Below are positions 48,255 through 58,329 of a stretch of 64,000 nt of DNA, in pieces (position 1 is the stretch's first letter; each line of letters begins with the position of its first letter). Source of the stretch: CAVQGZ01 sp963714455 (lineage in GTDB: Bacteria > Actinomycetota > Actinomycetes > Jiangellales > Jiangellaceae); contig CAVQON010000018.1 of assembly GCA_963714455.1 (NCBI GenBank), positions 5,244-69,243 of the forward strand, in the 5' to 3' direction. The notes below the pieces were generated by a model. The model had not been told where the DNA came from and ran no database searches. It was given only the letters and a program-made list of their open reading frames with translations. The translations under genes were made by a program, and so were the position numbers.

Positions 48255-51200
48255 GTGACGGGGCAGATCACCGAAGCCATCGGGCGCTGGGCCGACGAGG
48301 TCGCCTCGCTCGGGGGGAGCGACCCGTTGGTGCGGTTCCGTGACCTCAAGGTCGGCACGCTCGACCTGTCCGCGGCCGACGAGGTGCTGCGCAAGAAGCT
48401 GATCGACGGCGAGCCGGTGCGGGTGTCGCGGCTGTTCCCGCACGAACCGCTGCGCACCACCGCCAGCCGGTCGGCTGCCAAGCTCGCCGAGCGGCTGTGG
48501 CGGCTCGAGGCCGGGCACGGCATCGCCGCCGGCTATCTCGCGACCGGTTTGGCCTCCTGGAGCGACCCGGCCAGCACCCGACGCCCCAACGTGCCGATCA
48601 TCCTGCGTCGACTGGAGGCGTTGCCCATCGGCTTCGCCGAGCCCGACCTGATGCTGCACGTCGTGGGCGAGCCCGAGCTCAACACCCGGCTGCTGGACGC
48701 CATGGCCGCACAGCTGGGTCTGCGCCTCACCCCGGCCGACCTGCTCGACCCGTCCGGCGACCTGCGCTACCCGGTGGTCGTCGACCGGCTGCGCGAGCAG
48801 GCACCGCCGCACGTCATCGACGGCTTCGCCATCTCGCACCGAGCCGTGATCGGGCTGATGACGCCGGTGGCCGACGACGTGGCCGCCGACCTGCGTGCCC
48901 ACGCCCCGCTGGTGGCGTCGCGACCCCTGGTGGGCTTGGCTGCCGGATCAGCCGTGCTGCCACCGACGGCGTCGAGCACGCCCGGCAAGGCCGAGGCGGG
49001 CCCGCCGCCCATCGACCTGGACTCCGTGCAGGCGTCCGTGCTCGACGCCGCCCGGGCGGGCACGTCCCTGGCCGTGGCCACCCCGGCCGGAACTGGAGCG
49101 ACGCAGGTCGCTGCGGGGGTGTGTGCGCAGGCAGTCGCGGACGGACGCAGCGTGCTCGTCGTCGCCGAGTCGTCGTCGCGCCTGCGTGGGCTGCGTCGCC
49201 GCCTGGCCGCCATCGGGCTCGGCGGCGCCACCCTCGACTTGTCCGACGGTCAGGTGTCGACAGCAGCGCTCGCGCGCACCGTCGTGTCCACGATCGACGC
49301 GGCTGCTCGTCCGGGTGCCGACCCCGCCGGTGACCCCACGCTCACCCCCGGCATCGACCTCGGGGTGTCGGCCCGCGACCGTGACCTGCTCACCCGCTAC
49401 GTCCGGGCGCTGCACGAGCGGCGCCCACCCCGCGGCGTGTCCGCCTACCAGGCCATCAGCGCAGCGCACTCGGTGGCGGCCGACCAGCAGTCGTCAGTGC
49501 GCATCAGCGCTGACTCGTTGGCCGCCCTCGACGGTGCGGCGATGGCACGCCTGCGTGCCGATCTCGCCGAGTTCACCGACCTCGACGGTCTGCTGATCTC
49601 GGCAACGACCACGCCCTGGTTCGGTGCTGTCCCGCAGAACCCGCACGAGGCTGAGCAGATGGTCGCGCTGGTCGACCGGCTGCGGACCGAGCTGCTGCCC
49701 GCAGCCCGCGACCGCGCCGCGCGCGCGGCGGCCGAGGTCGGCATGCCGGCGCCGAGCACCGTCGCCGACCTTGACTCGCTGGCTGCGCTGCTGGATGACG
49801 TCACGCAGGTCGAGGCGGTGTTCGCCCGTGAGCTGTGGGCCGAGCCGGTGCACCGCATGGCAGCGGCCGTCGCCGACCGGCGCACACGGCGGTCGCTGGC
49901 CGACGGCCCGGGGCTGCGCGAGCGCCGCGCCCTGCGCGCGACCACCGAGCGGCTGGCCCGACCCGGGACAGCCGATGACGAGGCACTGCTGGCGCAGACC
50001 CTCGCCACGGCGGTCGACGTGCTGGACCGGTGGGCCGGTGCCGCGCACGACAACCGGCTGCCGCGCACCGGCGACAGCGCGTCCGCAGCCGTCGAGGCGT
50101 GGACCCAGACGTCGGCCGCACTGTCCGCCCTGCGCGCTCTGCACCCCCACGCGGTGCCCGAGGAGCTCGACCTGGCCGGGGTGCAGGCCCGGCTGGCCAC
50201 TCTCGCCGCCGACGCCCACTGGGCCCGTCGGCTCCCCCGGCTGACCGCGGCCGCAGCCGACCTGGCCGACGCCGGGTTCGGTCCGGTCGTCGCCGACCTT
50301 CGAGAACGACGCGAGGCGGGCGAGACCGTGACCGGCGAGTCGGCGGTCGCGGTGCTCGACTCGGTCGTGGCGGCCACGCTGGCCGAGCAGATCGAAGACA
50401 CCGACCCCGTTCTCGCCGACACCTCAGGCCCCACCCTGCGCGAGGCCTCGCAGCGGTGGCGGCAGGCGGACGCTGCCGCGTCCGTCGCTGCCGCCGACGT
50501 CGCCCGCGCGGCGTGGGGACGACGCGCGCGGGCCGCCGCCACCGCTCGCCCGGTGCAGGTGCGGGTGCTGCGCGACGCGGTGGTGGGGCGCGGCCCGTCG
50601 ACGACGCGCGAGCTGCTGGCAGGCGCCTGGTCGACGGTGATCGCCGCCCGCCCGGTGTGGCTGGCCGGTCCGCTGCCGGTGGCTGCCGCGATGCCCCTGG
50701 ACGTCTCGTTCGACCTCGTCGTGGTTCTCGACGCGCAGTCGGTCGCGCTCGCCCACGCCATCGGTGTTCTCGCTCGGGCCGAGCAGGTCGTGGTGCTGGG
50801 CGACCCGGCGCAGCCGCCGCCGTCCCCGACCCCGCTCAGCGTCGACACACCTGACCCCCGGGTCACCGGCCAGATCCCCGGCGCCGGCGTCGAGACGCCG
50901 TCGCTCTACGCGGTGCTGCGCGACCAGCTGCCCTCCCTCGACCTGCCCGCGCGCTACGGCTGCCGCGACGCACGCCTTCAGGTGGCGATGCCCGAGTCGC
51001 GCTCGGGTGCCGCTCCGGCGGTGCCCCCCGGGGCCTCGGCCACGCCGCCGCTGCTGTTTCGCCTCGTCCAGCAAGAGATGGGTACCCGCGAGCAGGAGGA
51101 GAGCGTCGACCGCGAGGTCGACGAGGTCGTCGACCTCGTGCGGGGGCATGTCACCGGGCGGCCACATGCCAGCCTCGCGGTGCTGACCCTGGGACGCCTG

Positions 51201-52463
51201 CATGCCGCCGCCGTCGAGTCGGCACTCGCGCGCGCCTGCCTCACCGACTCCGCCCTGGCCGCGGCGCTGGGGCCAGACGCCGACGAGCCGTTCCTGCTGC
51301 GTCCGGTCGACGACCTCAACGGCGAGCGCCGCGACGCGGTGATCCTCTCCGTGGGCTTCGGTCGCGCCCGCGACGGACGGCTGCTGTACCGCTACGGTCC
51401 GCTGAACAGGCCGGGAGGGCTGCGCTGGCTGACGTCTGCCGTGTCGACTGCCCGACGCGAGCTGATGGTGGTGTCGTCGGTGACGGCGTCGGACCTCGAG
51501 CCGCGTCGACTGGCCGCGGACGGGCTGCGAGGCCTTCGCCAGCTTCTGGCGACGGCGGAGGGGATAGCGGTCGAGGGTGCGGACGACCCGAACGCCCATC
51601 CGGCTCTGGCGCAACGCCCCCTCGACCCGTTGGAACGGGCGATCGCCAGCCGGCTGCACCAGGCAGGTCTGCCCGTGCTCAGCGGTGCCGGCTGCGGTGC
51701 GCTGGCCCTCGGGTTCGCGCTCGAGCATCCCGGCCGTCCGGGGCGCGGAGTGCTGGCCGTGGAGACCGAGGGCGGCACGTTCGCCTCTGTCGACGACCTG
51801 CGCGACCGCGAACGGATGCGTGCCGAGCAGCTCATGCGGGCAGGCTGGTCGGTCTACCGGGTGTGCGTGGCCGACTGGCTGCGCGACCCCGACGCCGAGG
51901 TGGCGAGCATCACGGCTGCCTGGCGCGACTCCGCCGCGCTGGCCGACGCGCTCGACGCAGCGCGCAACGCGCCGGCCCCGGCCGCCGACGCCCAGACGGG
52001 TGCGTCCGGCGACGAGCCGGCGGACAGCGAGGCCGAGCAGTCGTCGCCGCAGCCACGACCACCGATCGCCGTCGGACGCCCAGTGGAGGCCTACCCCGTC
52101 GCCGACCTGGTCGCGTTGGCCGCCTGGGTGGAGCAGCGCAACCCGGGACTTACCGAGGACGAGGCCGTCGCAGCTCTTGCCAGTGAGGTGGGGCTTGCCC
52201 ACCCGACGGGTCGCTCAGACACGGTGCTGCGCCGCGCGGTCCGCGCCGCCACCATCGCCGCCAGTCCGGCGGGTCTGCCGCACCCCGCGGAGAGCACGGA
52301 GGGCGCGGAGCCGACCCCGCCACGCGTCGACGCGGGATCGGTGATCGACGACCCGTTGCCGACGCTGTCCGCCGGCGACGAGGCCGAGCGTGCCGCCGAA
52401 AGGGCTGGGGAGGACGCCGCCCGCGAGCAGTGGCTCAACGACGAACGTCCGCCGCACCACTAG
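48255..52463 (+). CDS. SF1 helicase-like protein with dead ATPase motifs and C-terminal nuclease-like domain
   Basis: A 1402-residue protein of the UPF1/DNA2-like SF1 family that ends in an MTES_1575-type endonuclease-like domain. Walker A is ATPAGTGATQ: Ala282 replaces the essential Lys. The Walker B DE is DA (D826-A827 in VVVLDAQS). Motif III GDPAQPPP, motif V GERRDAVILSVGFGRARDG and motif VI TAVSTARRELMVVSS-like remain. Residues about 1130-1230 resemble the nuclease fold (GVLAVETEGGTF, LRDRERMRAEQLMRAGW) with the ECDG motif changed to ETEG. The C-terminal 170 residues are low complexity plus a DUF3320-like tail. Probably a non-hydrolysing DNA-binding relative. Confidence 0.72.
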   Translation: MTGQITEAIGRWADEVASLGGSDPLVRFRDLKVGTLDLSAADEVLRKKLIDGEPVRVSRLFPHEPLRTTASRSAAKLAERLWRLEAGHGIAAGYLATGLASWSDPASTRRPNVPIILRRLEALPIGFAEPDLMLHVVGEPELNTRLLDAMAAQLGLRLTPADLLDPSGDLRYPVVVDRLREQAPPHVIDGFAISHRAVIGLMTPVADDVAADLRAHAPLVASRPLVGLAAGSAVLPPTASSTPGKAEAGPPPIDLDSVQASVLDAARAGTSLAVATPAGTGATQVAAGVCAQAVADGRSVLVVAESSSRLRGLRRRLAAIGLGGATLDLSDGQVSTAALARTVVSTIDAAARPGADPAGDPTLTPGIDLGVSARDRDLLTRYVRALHERRPPRGVSAYQAISAAHSVAADQQSSVRISADSLAALDGAAMARLRADLAEFTDLDGLLISATTTPWFGAVPQNPHEAEQMVALVDRLRTELLPAARDRAARAAAEVGMPAPSTVADLDSLAALLDDVTQVEAVFARELWAEPVHRMAAAVADRRTRRSLADGPGLRERRALRATTERLARPGTADDEALLAQTLATAVDVLDRWAGAAHDNRLPRTGDSASAAVEAWTQTSAALSALRALHPHAVPEELDLAGVQARLATLAADAHWARRLPRLTAAAADLADAGFGPVVADLRERREAGETVTGESAVAVLDSVVAATLAEQIEDTDPVLADTSGPTLREASQRWRQADAAASVAAADVARAAWGRRARAAATARPVQVRVLRDAVVGRGPSTTRELLAGAWSTVIAARPVWLAGPLPVAAAMPLDVSFDLVVVLDAQSVALAHAIGVLARAEQVVVLGDPAQPPPSPTPLSVDTPDPRVTGQIPGAGVETPSLYAVLRDQLPSLDLPARYGCRDARLQVAMPESRSGAAPAVPPGASATPPLLFRLVQQEMGTREQEESVDREVDEVVDLVRGHVTGRPHASLAVLTLGRLHAAAVESALARACLTDSALAAALGPDADEPFLLRPVDDLNGERRDAVILSVGFGRARDGRLLYRYGPLNRPGGLRWLTSAVSTARRELMVVSSVTASDLEPRRLAADGLRGLRQLLATAEGIAVEGADDPNAHPALAQRPLDPLERAIASRLHQAGLPVLSGAGCGALALGFALEHPGRPGRGVLAVETEGGTFASVDDLRDRERMRAEQLMRAGWSVYRVCVADWLRDPDAEVASITAAWRDSAALADALDAARNAPAPAADAQTGASGDEPADSEAEQSSPQPRPPIAVGRPVEAYPVADLVALAAWVEQRNPGLTEDEAVAALASEVGLAHPTGRSDTVLRRAVRAATIAASPAGLPHPAESTEGAEPTPPRVDAGSVIDDPLPTLSAGDEAERAAERAGEDAAREQWLNDERPPHH

Positions 52464-52482
52464 AGCGGGTGCGGCGCGTCGC

Positions 52483-52908
52483 TCAGCTCGTGTCGACGCC
52501 TGACCCGCCGGGACGGCGCTCGGCGAGCAGGTCGCGGATCTCTTTGAGCAGCTCGACGTCGGCCGGGATCTCCTCGGGCTCGGGCTCGACGTCCAGCTTG
52601 GCCTTGACTCGCGCCTGGTAGGCGTTCATCGGGGCGACGACGAGGAAGTAGACGACGGCTGCGGTGATCACGAAGGTGATGGCCGCCGTCACGACTGCGC
52701 CGATGTCGACGAACGTGGCGTCGTTGCCGGCGAGGATCTGAAAGCCCCACCCGGTCGCGTCCGGTCCACCGAAGACCGCGATGAGCGGGTTGATGATGGC
52801 TTCGCCGAAGACCGCCACGAGTGCGGTGAACGCGCCGCCGATGACGACGGCGACGGCCAGCTCGACGACGTTGCCACGAAGGATGAAGTCACGGAATCCT
52901 TTGATCAC
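52483..52908 (-). CDS. mscL: Large-conductance mechanosensitive channel
   Basis: A 141-residue MscL: TM1 in GFRDFILRGNVVELAVAVVIGGAFTALV, TM2 in AAITFVITAAVVYFLVVAPMNA, and a C-terminal charged helix (DVELLKEIRDLLAERR). It opens under membrane tension to release solutes on hypo-osmotic shock. GTG 52908 gives the exact family start (VIKGFRDFILRGN). The frame is also open to a GTG at 52947, which would overlap the SAF gene and add 13 residues. It follows the SAF gene on the same strand. Confidence 0.9.
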   Translation of the reverse strand: MIKGFRDFILRGNVVELAVAVVIGGAFTALVAVFGEAIINPLIAVFGGPDATGWGFQILAGNDATFVDIGAVVTAAITFVITAAVVYFLVVAPMNAYQARVKAKLDVEPEPEEIPADVELLKEIRDLLAERRPGGSGVDTS

Positions 52909-52925
52909 TCGGTAATCGTAAGGGT

Positions 52926-53612
52926 CTACCTGCGAAGGCTGGCCCACAGCGGGCCCTCGGCGGCGCCGCCGACGATGTCGAGCACCTCGCGGTCGGTAGC
53001 GGCGACCACGACGAGACCGCCCAGCAGGTCGTCGGCAGCAAGGTCGGCGGTGGCGTCCGGGCCCGACGAGGAGCCCGCCGAGTGCAGGACGACAAGGTCG
53101 CGTCCGACCACCTGCACTCTGGCGCCGTGGTCGTCGGTGGCGACCGCGGCGAGCAGGTCGACCCGGTCACCCGGTCTCAGAAGCGCAGCCGCACCCGGGT
53201 CGGCCAGACGCACGGGCAGCGCCACGGTTCCCGGGGGCGTGCCGGCCAGCAGCCCCGACCCGGTCAGTCGCGCTGTCGTGATGGCCTCACCGGCCGCGAC
53301 CGGTGCCAGCAGCACCCGGCCGAGAGCGCCCGAGCGGTCGAGCGCGGCCGGCGGCACGAGCGCGGCCGGAGCGGGGACGTCGCGCAGGTCGTCGGTGACC
53401 AGCCGAGCCCCAGCCGGCAGGTCGCGGGCCGCCACGGTCATCACCACCGTCGCGGCCGGGGCCGGTGCGAGAACGGACAGCGCCAGCAGCGCAGCCAGGC
53501 CGATCAGCCCCGCGCCGACCCATCGCTGGTAGCGCCGGGCGAGCCGCCGGGCGTCGCGCCACGCCCGGCGCATGCGACTCGACGACGTCGAAGGAGGGCG
53601 GCGGTCGAGCAC
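52926..53612 (-). CDS. SAF-domain protein (CpaB/RcpC-like)
   Basis: A 228-residue protein with a basic N-terminus, one TM helix (residues about 32-54, WVGAGLIGLAALLALSVLAP) and an extracytoplasmic SAF domain (VAARDLPAGARLVTDDL, ALGRVLLAPVAAGEAIT). A CpaB/RcpC-type beta region follows (LRPGDRVDLLAAV). CpaB proteins assist Flp pilus assembly, but no other pilus genes are nearby, and this short form is common between fmdB and mscL in actinobacteria. The start could be GTG 53612 or ATG 53573. Function uncertain. Confidence 0.78.
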   Translation of the reverse strand: MLDRRPPSTSSSRMRRAWRDARRLARRYQRWVGAGLIGLAALLALSVLAPAPAATVVMTVAARDLPAGARLVTDDLRDVPAPAALVPPAALDRSGALGRVLLAPVAAGEAITTARLTGSGLLAGTPPGTVALPVRLADPGAAALLRPGDRVDLLAAVATDDHGARVQVVGRDLVVLHSAGSSSGPDATADLAADDLLGGLVVVAATDREVLDIVGGAAEGPLWASLRR

Positions 53613-53663
53613 TCGAGGACGGTACGAGAACGGCGGCGCGCCCGGCCGTTCTCGTCCACAGGC

Positions 53664-54092
53664 TCAGCCGGACGAGGAGGGCTTCGACCCCGTGCCGCCG
53701 GCGGAGCCTCCGGACGACCCCTTGCCGGACGACCCGCCGCTCGACGACCCACTGCCCGCGGAGCTGCCGCTCGACGAGGCTGTGGAGCCGGACTTCTCCG
53801 ACGACGTGGCGCTCGACGACGAGCTGCTCTCACCCGACGTGGACGCGGCGTCGCTCTTGGCGCCCTTGTCCGACGAGCCGCCCGACGAGCCGGAACCTTT
53901 GGCCGCCTTGCTGCCCGAGCGGCTGTCGGTGCGGTAGAAGCCCGAGCCCTTGAACACGACCCCGACCGGGTGGAACACCTTGCGCAGCCGGCCGTCGCAG
54001 CGGGGGCACTGCGTCAGCGGGTCGGCGGTGAACGACTGCACCACCTCGAGCTGCTCGTCGCACTCGGTGCACGCGTACGTGTAGGTGGGCAC
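53664..54092 (-). CDS. FmdB-type zinc ribbon protein
   Basis: A 142-residue protein. Residues 1-45 are a zinc ribbon (CTEC ... CPRC) starting PTYTYAC, as in FmdB regulatory proteins. The KVFHPVGVVFKGSGFYRTD segment follows. Residues 65-142 are a Ser/Gly/Lys low-complexity tail, much longer than the core and probably disordered. The GTG start has GGAGAGG upstream. Role unknown; the family has been linked to regulation of amide metabolism on weak evidence. Confidence 0.85.
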   Translation of the reverse strand: MPTYTYACTECDEQLEVVQSFTADPLTQCPRCDGRLRKVFHPVGVVFKGSGFYRTDSRSGSKAAKGSGSSGGSSDKGAKSDAASTSGESSSSSSATSSEKSGSTASSSGSSAGSGSSSGGSSGKGSSGGSAGGTGSKPSSSG

Positions 54093-54199
54093 GGTGTCCT
54101 CTCCGGCGGCCAGCAGGCGCTGGCACTCGCATTGTTCGAGTGCTAATGATGCTCCCGAGTACCGCCCGGAGTCCAGTCGTGGATGGCTAGGCTCCCGCC

Positions 54200-56751
54200 G
54201 TGCGTCGTCTCGGAATCGTCCTGGCCGTGATCGCCGGGCTTCTCGTGGTGGTCATCGTCGTCGGTGTCGGGTTCGGGTTCTGGCAGGTACGCCGCGGCTA
54301 CCCGCAGTACGACGGCGAGGTGGCGCTGCCGGGGCTGACCGGCGAGGTTCAGGTGCTGCGCAACGCCTACGGGGTTCCCACCGTCTACGCCGACACAGCG
54401 GAGGACCTCTTTCGCGCCCAGGGGTTCCTGCACGCCCAGGACCGGTTCTGGGACATGGACTTCCGTCGCCTGGTCGGCGCGGGTCGGCTGAGTGAGATCG
54501 CCGGCGAGGACGCCGTGGAGACCGACACCTTCTTGCGGTCAGCCTCGGCTGGCGCGAGATCGCCGAGACCGAGGTCGGCCTGCTGAGCCCGCAGGCGCTC
54601 GGCTACTTCGAGGCCTACGCAGCCGGCGTCAACGCCTGGCTGGAGCAGACGCCGCCCGGTCAGCGCGGCATCCAGTACACGCTGCTCGGGGTGCAGGGCG
54701 TCGACCGTGAGCCCGAGCCGTGGACCGTGGCGGACTCGTTGACGTTCGTCCGGCTGCTGGGCTGGGACCTACGCCACAACGCCGACCAGGAGGCGGAGCG
54801 CGCCGTGCTCTCCGCGGTCCTCCCGCCCGATCGCCTCGAGCAGCTCTACCCACCGTTCCCCTACGACGAGATGGGCACCATCCTGTCGGAGGCCGACCTC
54901 GAGCAGTCGGACCTGACCGGCCGGGCGACCATCAACGAGTTCGACGAGATCCCGGACGCCGCGCTGGGCGCGGTGCGCTCGGCCGCTCAGGCGATCTCCT
55001 CGGTGCCGGGCATGTCAGCGGTCGGCGGAGTGGGCAGCAACTCCTGGACGGTCAGCGGCGAGCGCACGGCGTCGGGAAGCCCGCTGCTGGCCAACGACCC
55101 GCACCTCGGACCGTCCATCCCGGGTCTGTTCGACCAGGTGGGCCTGCGGTGCAGGGTCGTCGACGAGCAGTGCCCGTTCGACGTCCGGGGTTTCTCGCTG
55201 GCCAGCCTTCCCGGGGTGCTGGTGGGCCACAACCGCGACATCGCGTGGGGAGTCACCACGCCCTACGTCGACACGACCGACCTCGTCCTGGAGCAGGTCG
55301 AGGGGGAGGAGTACCTGACCGAAGACGGGATGGTGCCGCTGGAGACCCGTGTCGAGACCATCGAGGTCGCCGGGGGCGAACCGGTCGAGGTGACGATCCG
55401 CAGCACCCGCAACGGCCCGCTCATCAGTTCGCAGAACGTCTCGAGCTCCTTCGCCATCCCCGACCTGGAGCAGGTCGGGGCCGATGCCTCCGTGCCGCCG
55501 GACTCGCCGGAGCGAGGCGCGGGCTACGAGGTGGCCCTGCGGTGGCCCGGGCTGGAGCCGGGCCGCACCGCAGAGCTGCTGCCGATCATGAACGCGGCGA
55601 CGAACTGGGAGGAGTTCACCGCCGGGCTGGAGCTGGCGACGGCCTTCAACCAGAACATCATCTACGCAGACGCCGAGGGCAACACGGGCTACTACATCTT
55701 CGGCGACATCCCGATCCGCAGCGGCTACGACGGCTCGTTGCCCGTGCCGGGGTGGACGGGGGAGAACGAGTGGATCGGCACGATCCCGTTCGAGAACAAG
55801 CCGCACGTCTACAACTCGCCTCGCGGCTTCGTCGCGACCGCCAACGAGTTCACGGTGCCGCAGGAGTACCCCTACCTGCTGACCACGGATGCCCAGTTTG
55901 CCTACCGGGGCGACCGGATCCGCGCGGCGCTGGAGGCCGACGACAGCCTCACCGTCGAGGACGCCGGTGCCCTGCAGATGGACTCGTGGAGCTGGCTGGC
56001 GCAGCGCATGGTGCCGCTGCTGCAGGAGATCGCCCTCGACGGCTACTACGCCGAGGGCCAGGCCCTGCTGGAGGGCTGGGACTTCGGGCACGAGCCCGAC
56101 TCGGCGGCGGCGGCGTACTTCAACGCCGTGTACGCCAGGACGCTGGCGCTGGCCTTCCGCGACGAGCTGCCGGAGGAGTACTGGCCCACCGGGCGAGGCC
56201 GCTGGTTCGTGGTGCTCGACGACCTGCTGCAGGCCCCTGAGGACCCCTGGTGGGACGACGTCACGACCAACGACGTCGTCGAGACCCGCGACGCCGTGCT
56301 CCGCGAGGCGATGATGCAGGCGCGCGACGAGCTGACCGAGGCCCAGGGTAAAGATCCGCAGACCTGGGAGTGGGGCAAGATGCACGTGCTCGACCTGGTC
56401 GCCAACGCGTTCGGGGACTCCGGGATCGCGCCGGTCGAGTGGCTGTTCAACCGCGGGCCGTACGCCGCTGGCGGCGGCGGCAACATCGTCCTGGCGAACT
56501 CGTGGAACGCCGACGAGGACAGCTACGTGCTCACCAACATCCCGACGTTCCGCATGGTCGTGGACTTCGGCGACCTGGACGCCTCGCAGTGGGTCAACCA
56601 GTCCGGGCAGTCCGGTCACCCCGGGCACCCGAACTACGACGACCAGATCGCTGCGTGGCAGACGAACGAGGCTCCGCAGATGGCGTGGACCGACGAGGCC
56701 ATCGAGGCCGAGACCGAGCACACGCTGACCCTCGTCCCCAGAACCGGCTGA
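54200..56751 (+). pseudogene. Penicillin acylase family protein, frameshifted
   Basis: A secreted N-terminal-nucleophile hydrolase of the penicillin/quorum-quenching acylase family (about 850 codons). A signal or anchor helix (IVLAVIAGLLVVVIVVGVGF) is followed by the alpha-chain start RNAYGVPTVYADT, FRAQGFLHAQDRFWDM, and the nucleophile Ser of the beta chain in GVGSNSWTVSG. NDPHLGPSIPG and the C-terminal half are intact. The frame changes at 54539-54540 (after DTFLR); correcting two bases restores LGWREIAETEVGLLSP. Downstream the frame runs cleanly to 56751. Either an assembly error or a recent knockout. The substrate (beta-lactam side chains, N-acyl homoserine lactones or lipids) is unknown. 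Confidence 0.85.
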
Positions 56752-56755
56752 GACC

Positions 56756-57343
56756 TCAGCGCAGGCGCACCAGCCCGGACGGGGTCGCTGCCGCGTCCAC
56801 CGGCAGGTCGTGGGGCTCGGTCGGCACGGGCAGGTCCAGCAGCTCGCCGTCGTGCAGCAGCGCAATCACCTGCGCGTGCCCGCCGACGAGCCGGGCTAGC
56901 GCTCGGTCGTAGGAGCCACCGCCCCGGCCGAGCCGGTAGCCCCGGCGGTCCACGGCGAGCGCCGGCACGAGCACGACGTCGGCGCGGCGCACCGCGTCCG
57001 GGCCCAGACGTCGGGCCTGGGGCTCCAGCACCCCGCGGGTCGCCGGGGCAAGCCCCATGGGTCCGGTGTAGCGAGCCCAGTCGAGGTCTCCGTCGCCGGT
57101 CTGTACGGGTAGCAGAGTCTGTACCCCGCGCTCCTCGAGATCCTCCAGCAGCGACCCGGTTCCCGGCTCGGGGCCCACCGACACGTATGCGGCCACGGTG
57201 CGAGCCGCAGCGACCTCCGGTGTCGCCAGCAGAACCTCGCGCAACGCACCGGCCGCCTCGGCCAAGGTGCGTGGCTGCAGGTCGCGGCGTCGTGACAGCA
57301 GGCGCTCACGCAACGCCTGCTTGTCGCTGCCGACGTCGACCAT
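56756..57343 (-). CDS. 5-formyltetrahydrofolate cyclo-ligase
   Basis: A 195-residue enzyme that converts 5-formyl-THF to 5,10-methenyl-THF with ATP. Family motifs are DKQALRERLLSRRRDL at the N-terminus and the ATP/folate loop RRGYRLGRGGGSYDRAL near residue 145. It is convergent with the acylase gene (5 bp apart) and divergent from galU, a position conserved in actinobacteria. ATG start. Confidence 0.9.
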   Translation of the reverse strand: MVDVGSDKQALRERLLSRRRDLQPRTLAEAAGALREVLLATPEVAAARTVAAYVSVGPEPGTGSLLEDLEERGVQTLLPVQTGDGDLDWARYTGPMGLAPATRGVLEPQARRLGPDAVRRADVVLVPALAVDRRGYRLGRGGGSYDRALARLVGGHAQVIALLHDGELLDLPVPTEPHDLPVDAAATPSGLVRLR

Positions 57344-57405
57344 GCGCCCACGGTAGAAGCACGCAGCGAAGAACCTGGCCAGCAGGCACGCACTAGGGTG
57401 GCAGC

Positions 57406-58329
57406 GTGCCTGCGCTCGATGCCGCCGCCCCCGTGACCAAAGCTGTGATCCCCGCCGCCGGGCTCGGAACCCGCTTCTTGCCGGCGACCAAGGCCACGCC
57501 CAAGGAGATGTTGCCGGTCGTCGACACGCCGGCCATCCAGATGGTGGTCGAGGAGGCGGTGGACGCCGGGCTCGACGACATCCTGATGATCACCGGACGC
57601 AACAAGCGTCCGCTCGAAGACCACTTCGACCGCAACTGGGAGCTCGAGCACACGCTGGAGCAGAAGGGCGACACCGAGCGGCTCGCTGCGGTCCAACGCT
57701 CCACGCACCTGGCCGACATCTTCTACGTCCGGCAGGGCGACCCGAAGGGCCTCGGGCACGCCGTGGCGTGCGCCGGCGACCACGTCGGGCGCGAGCCGTT
57801 CGCGGTGCTGCTCGGCGACGACCTCATCGACCCCCGCGACAAGCTGCTCACGCGCATGGTCGAGGTGCGTGCGCAGCTCGGCGGCAGCGTGATCGCCCTC
57901 ATCGAGGTCGACCCGGCCACGATCAACCTCTACGGCTGCGCCTCGGTCGACGCGACGACCACCTCTGACGTCGTCGTCGTGCACGACCTGGTCGAGAAGC
58001 CCGACCCGGCCGACGCCCCGAGCAACCTGGCCATCATCGGCCGATACGTGCTCGACCCGGCCGTGTTCGACGTCCTCGCGCAGACCGCGCCCGGGCGTGG
58101 CGGCGAGATCCAGCTGACCGACGCCCTCAAGACCCTTGCCGGGATGGCCCCGTCCGAGGGGGGCGGCGTGCACGGGGTGCTGTTCCGCGGTCGTCGCTAC
58201 GACACCGGTGACCGGCTGGACTACCTGCGCACGATCGTCCGGCTGGCCAGCGAGCGCGACGACCTGGGACCCGACTTCGTCGCCTGGCTGCGCGAGTTCG
58301 TCGCCGACCTGCCGGCGGCGCACGGGTGA
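57406..58329 (+). CDS. galU: UTP-glucose-1-phosphate uridylyltransferase
   Basis: A 307-residue nucleotidyltransferase that makes UDP-glucose from UTP and glucose-1-phosphate. The N-terminal AVIPAAGLGTRFLPATKATPKEMLPVVD block binds nucleotide; LGDDLID, EKPDPADAPSNLAIIGRYVL and GEIQLTDAL are the other landmarks. First gene of the galU-glp-rimJ-glpR run; its stop overlaps the GTG of glp (GTGA). GTG 57406 has AGGGTGG upstream. Confidence 0.94.
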   Translation: MPALDAAAPVTKAVIPAAGLGTRFLPATKATPKEMLPVVDTPAIQMVVEEAVDAGLDDILMITGRNKRPLEDHFDRNWELEHTLEQKGDTERLAAVQRSTHLADIFYVRQGDPKGLGHAVACAGDHVGREPFAVLLGDDLIDPRDKLLTRMVEVRAQLGGSVIALIEVDPATINLYGCASVDATTTSDVVVVHDLVEKPDPADAPSNLAIIGRYVLDPAVFDVLAQTAPGRGGEIQLTDALKTLAGMAPSEGGGVHGVLFRGRRYDTGDRLDYLRTIVRLASERDDLGPDFVAWLREFVADLPAAHG

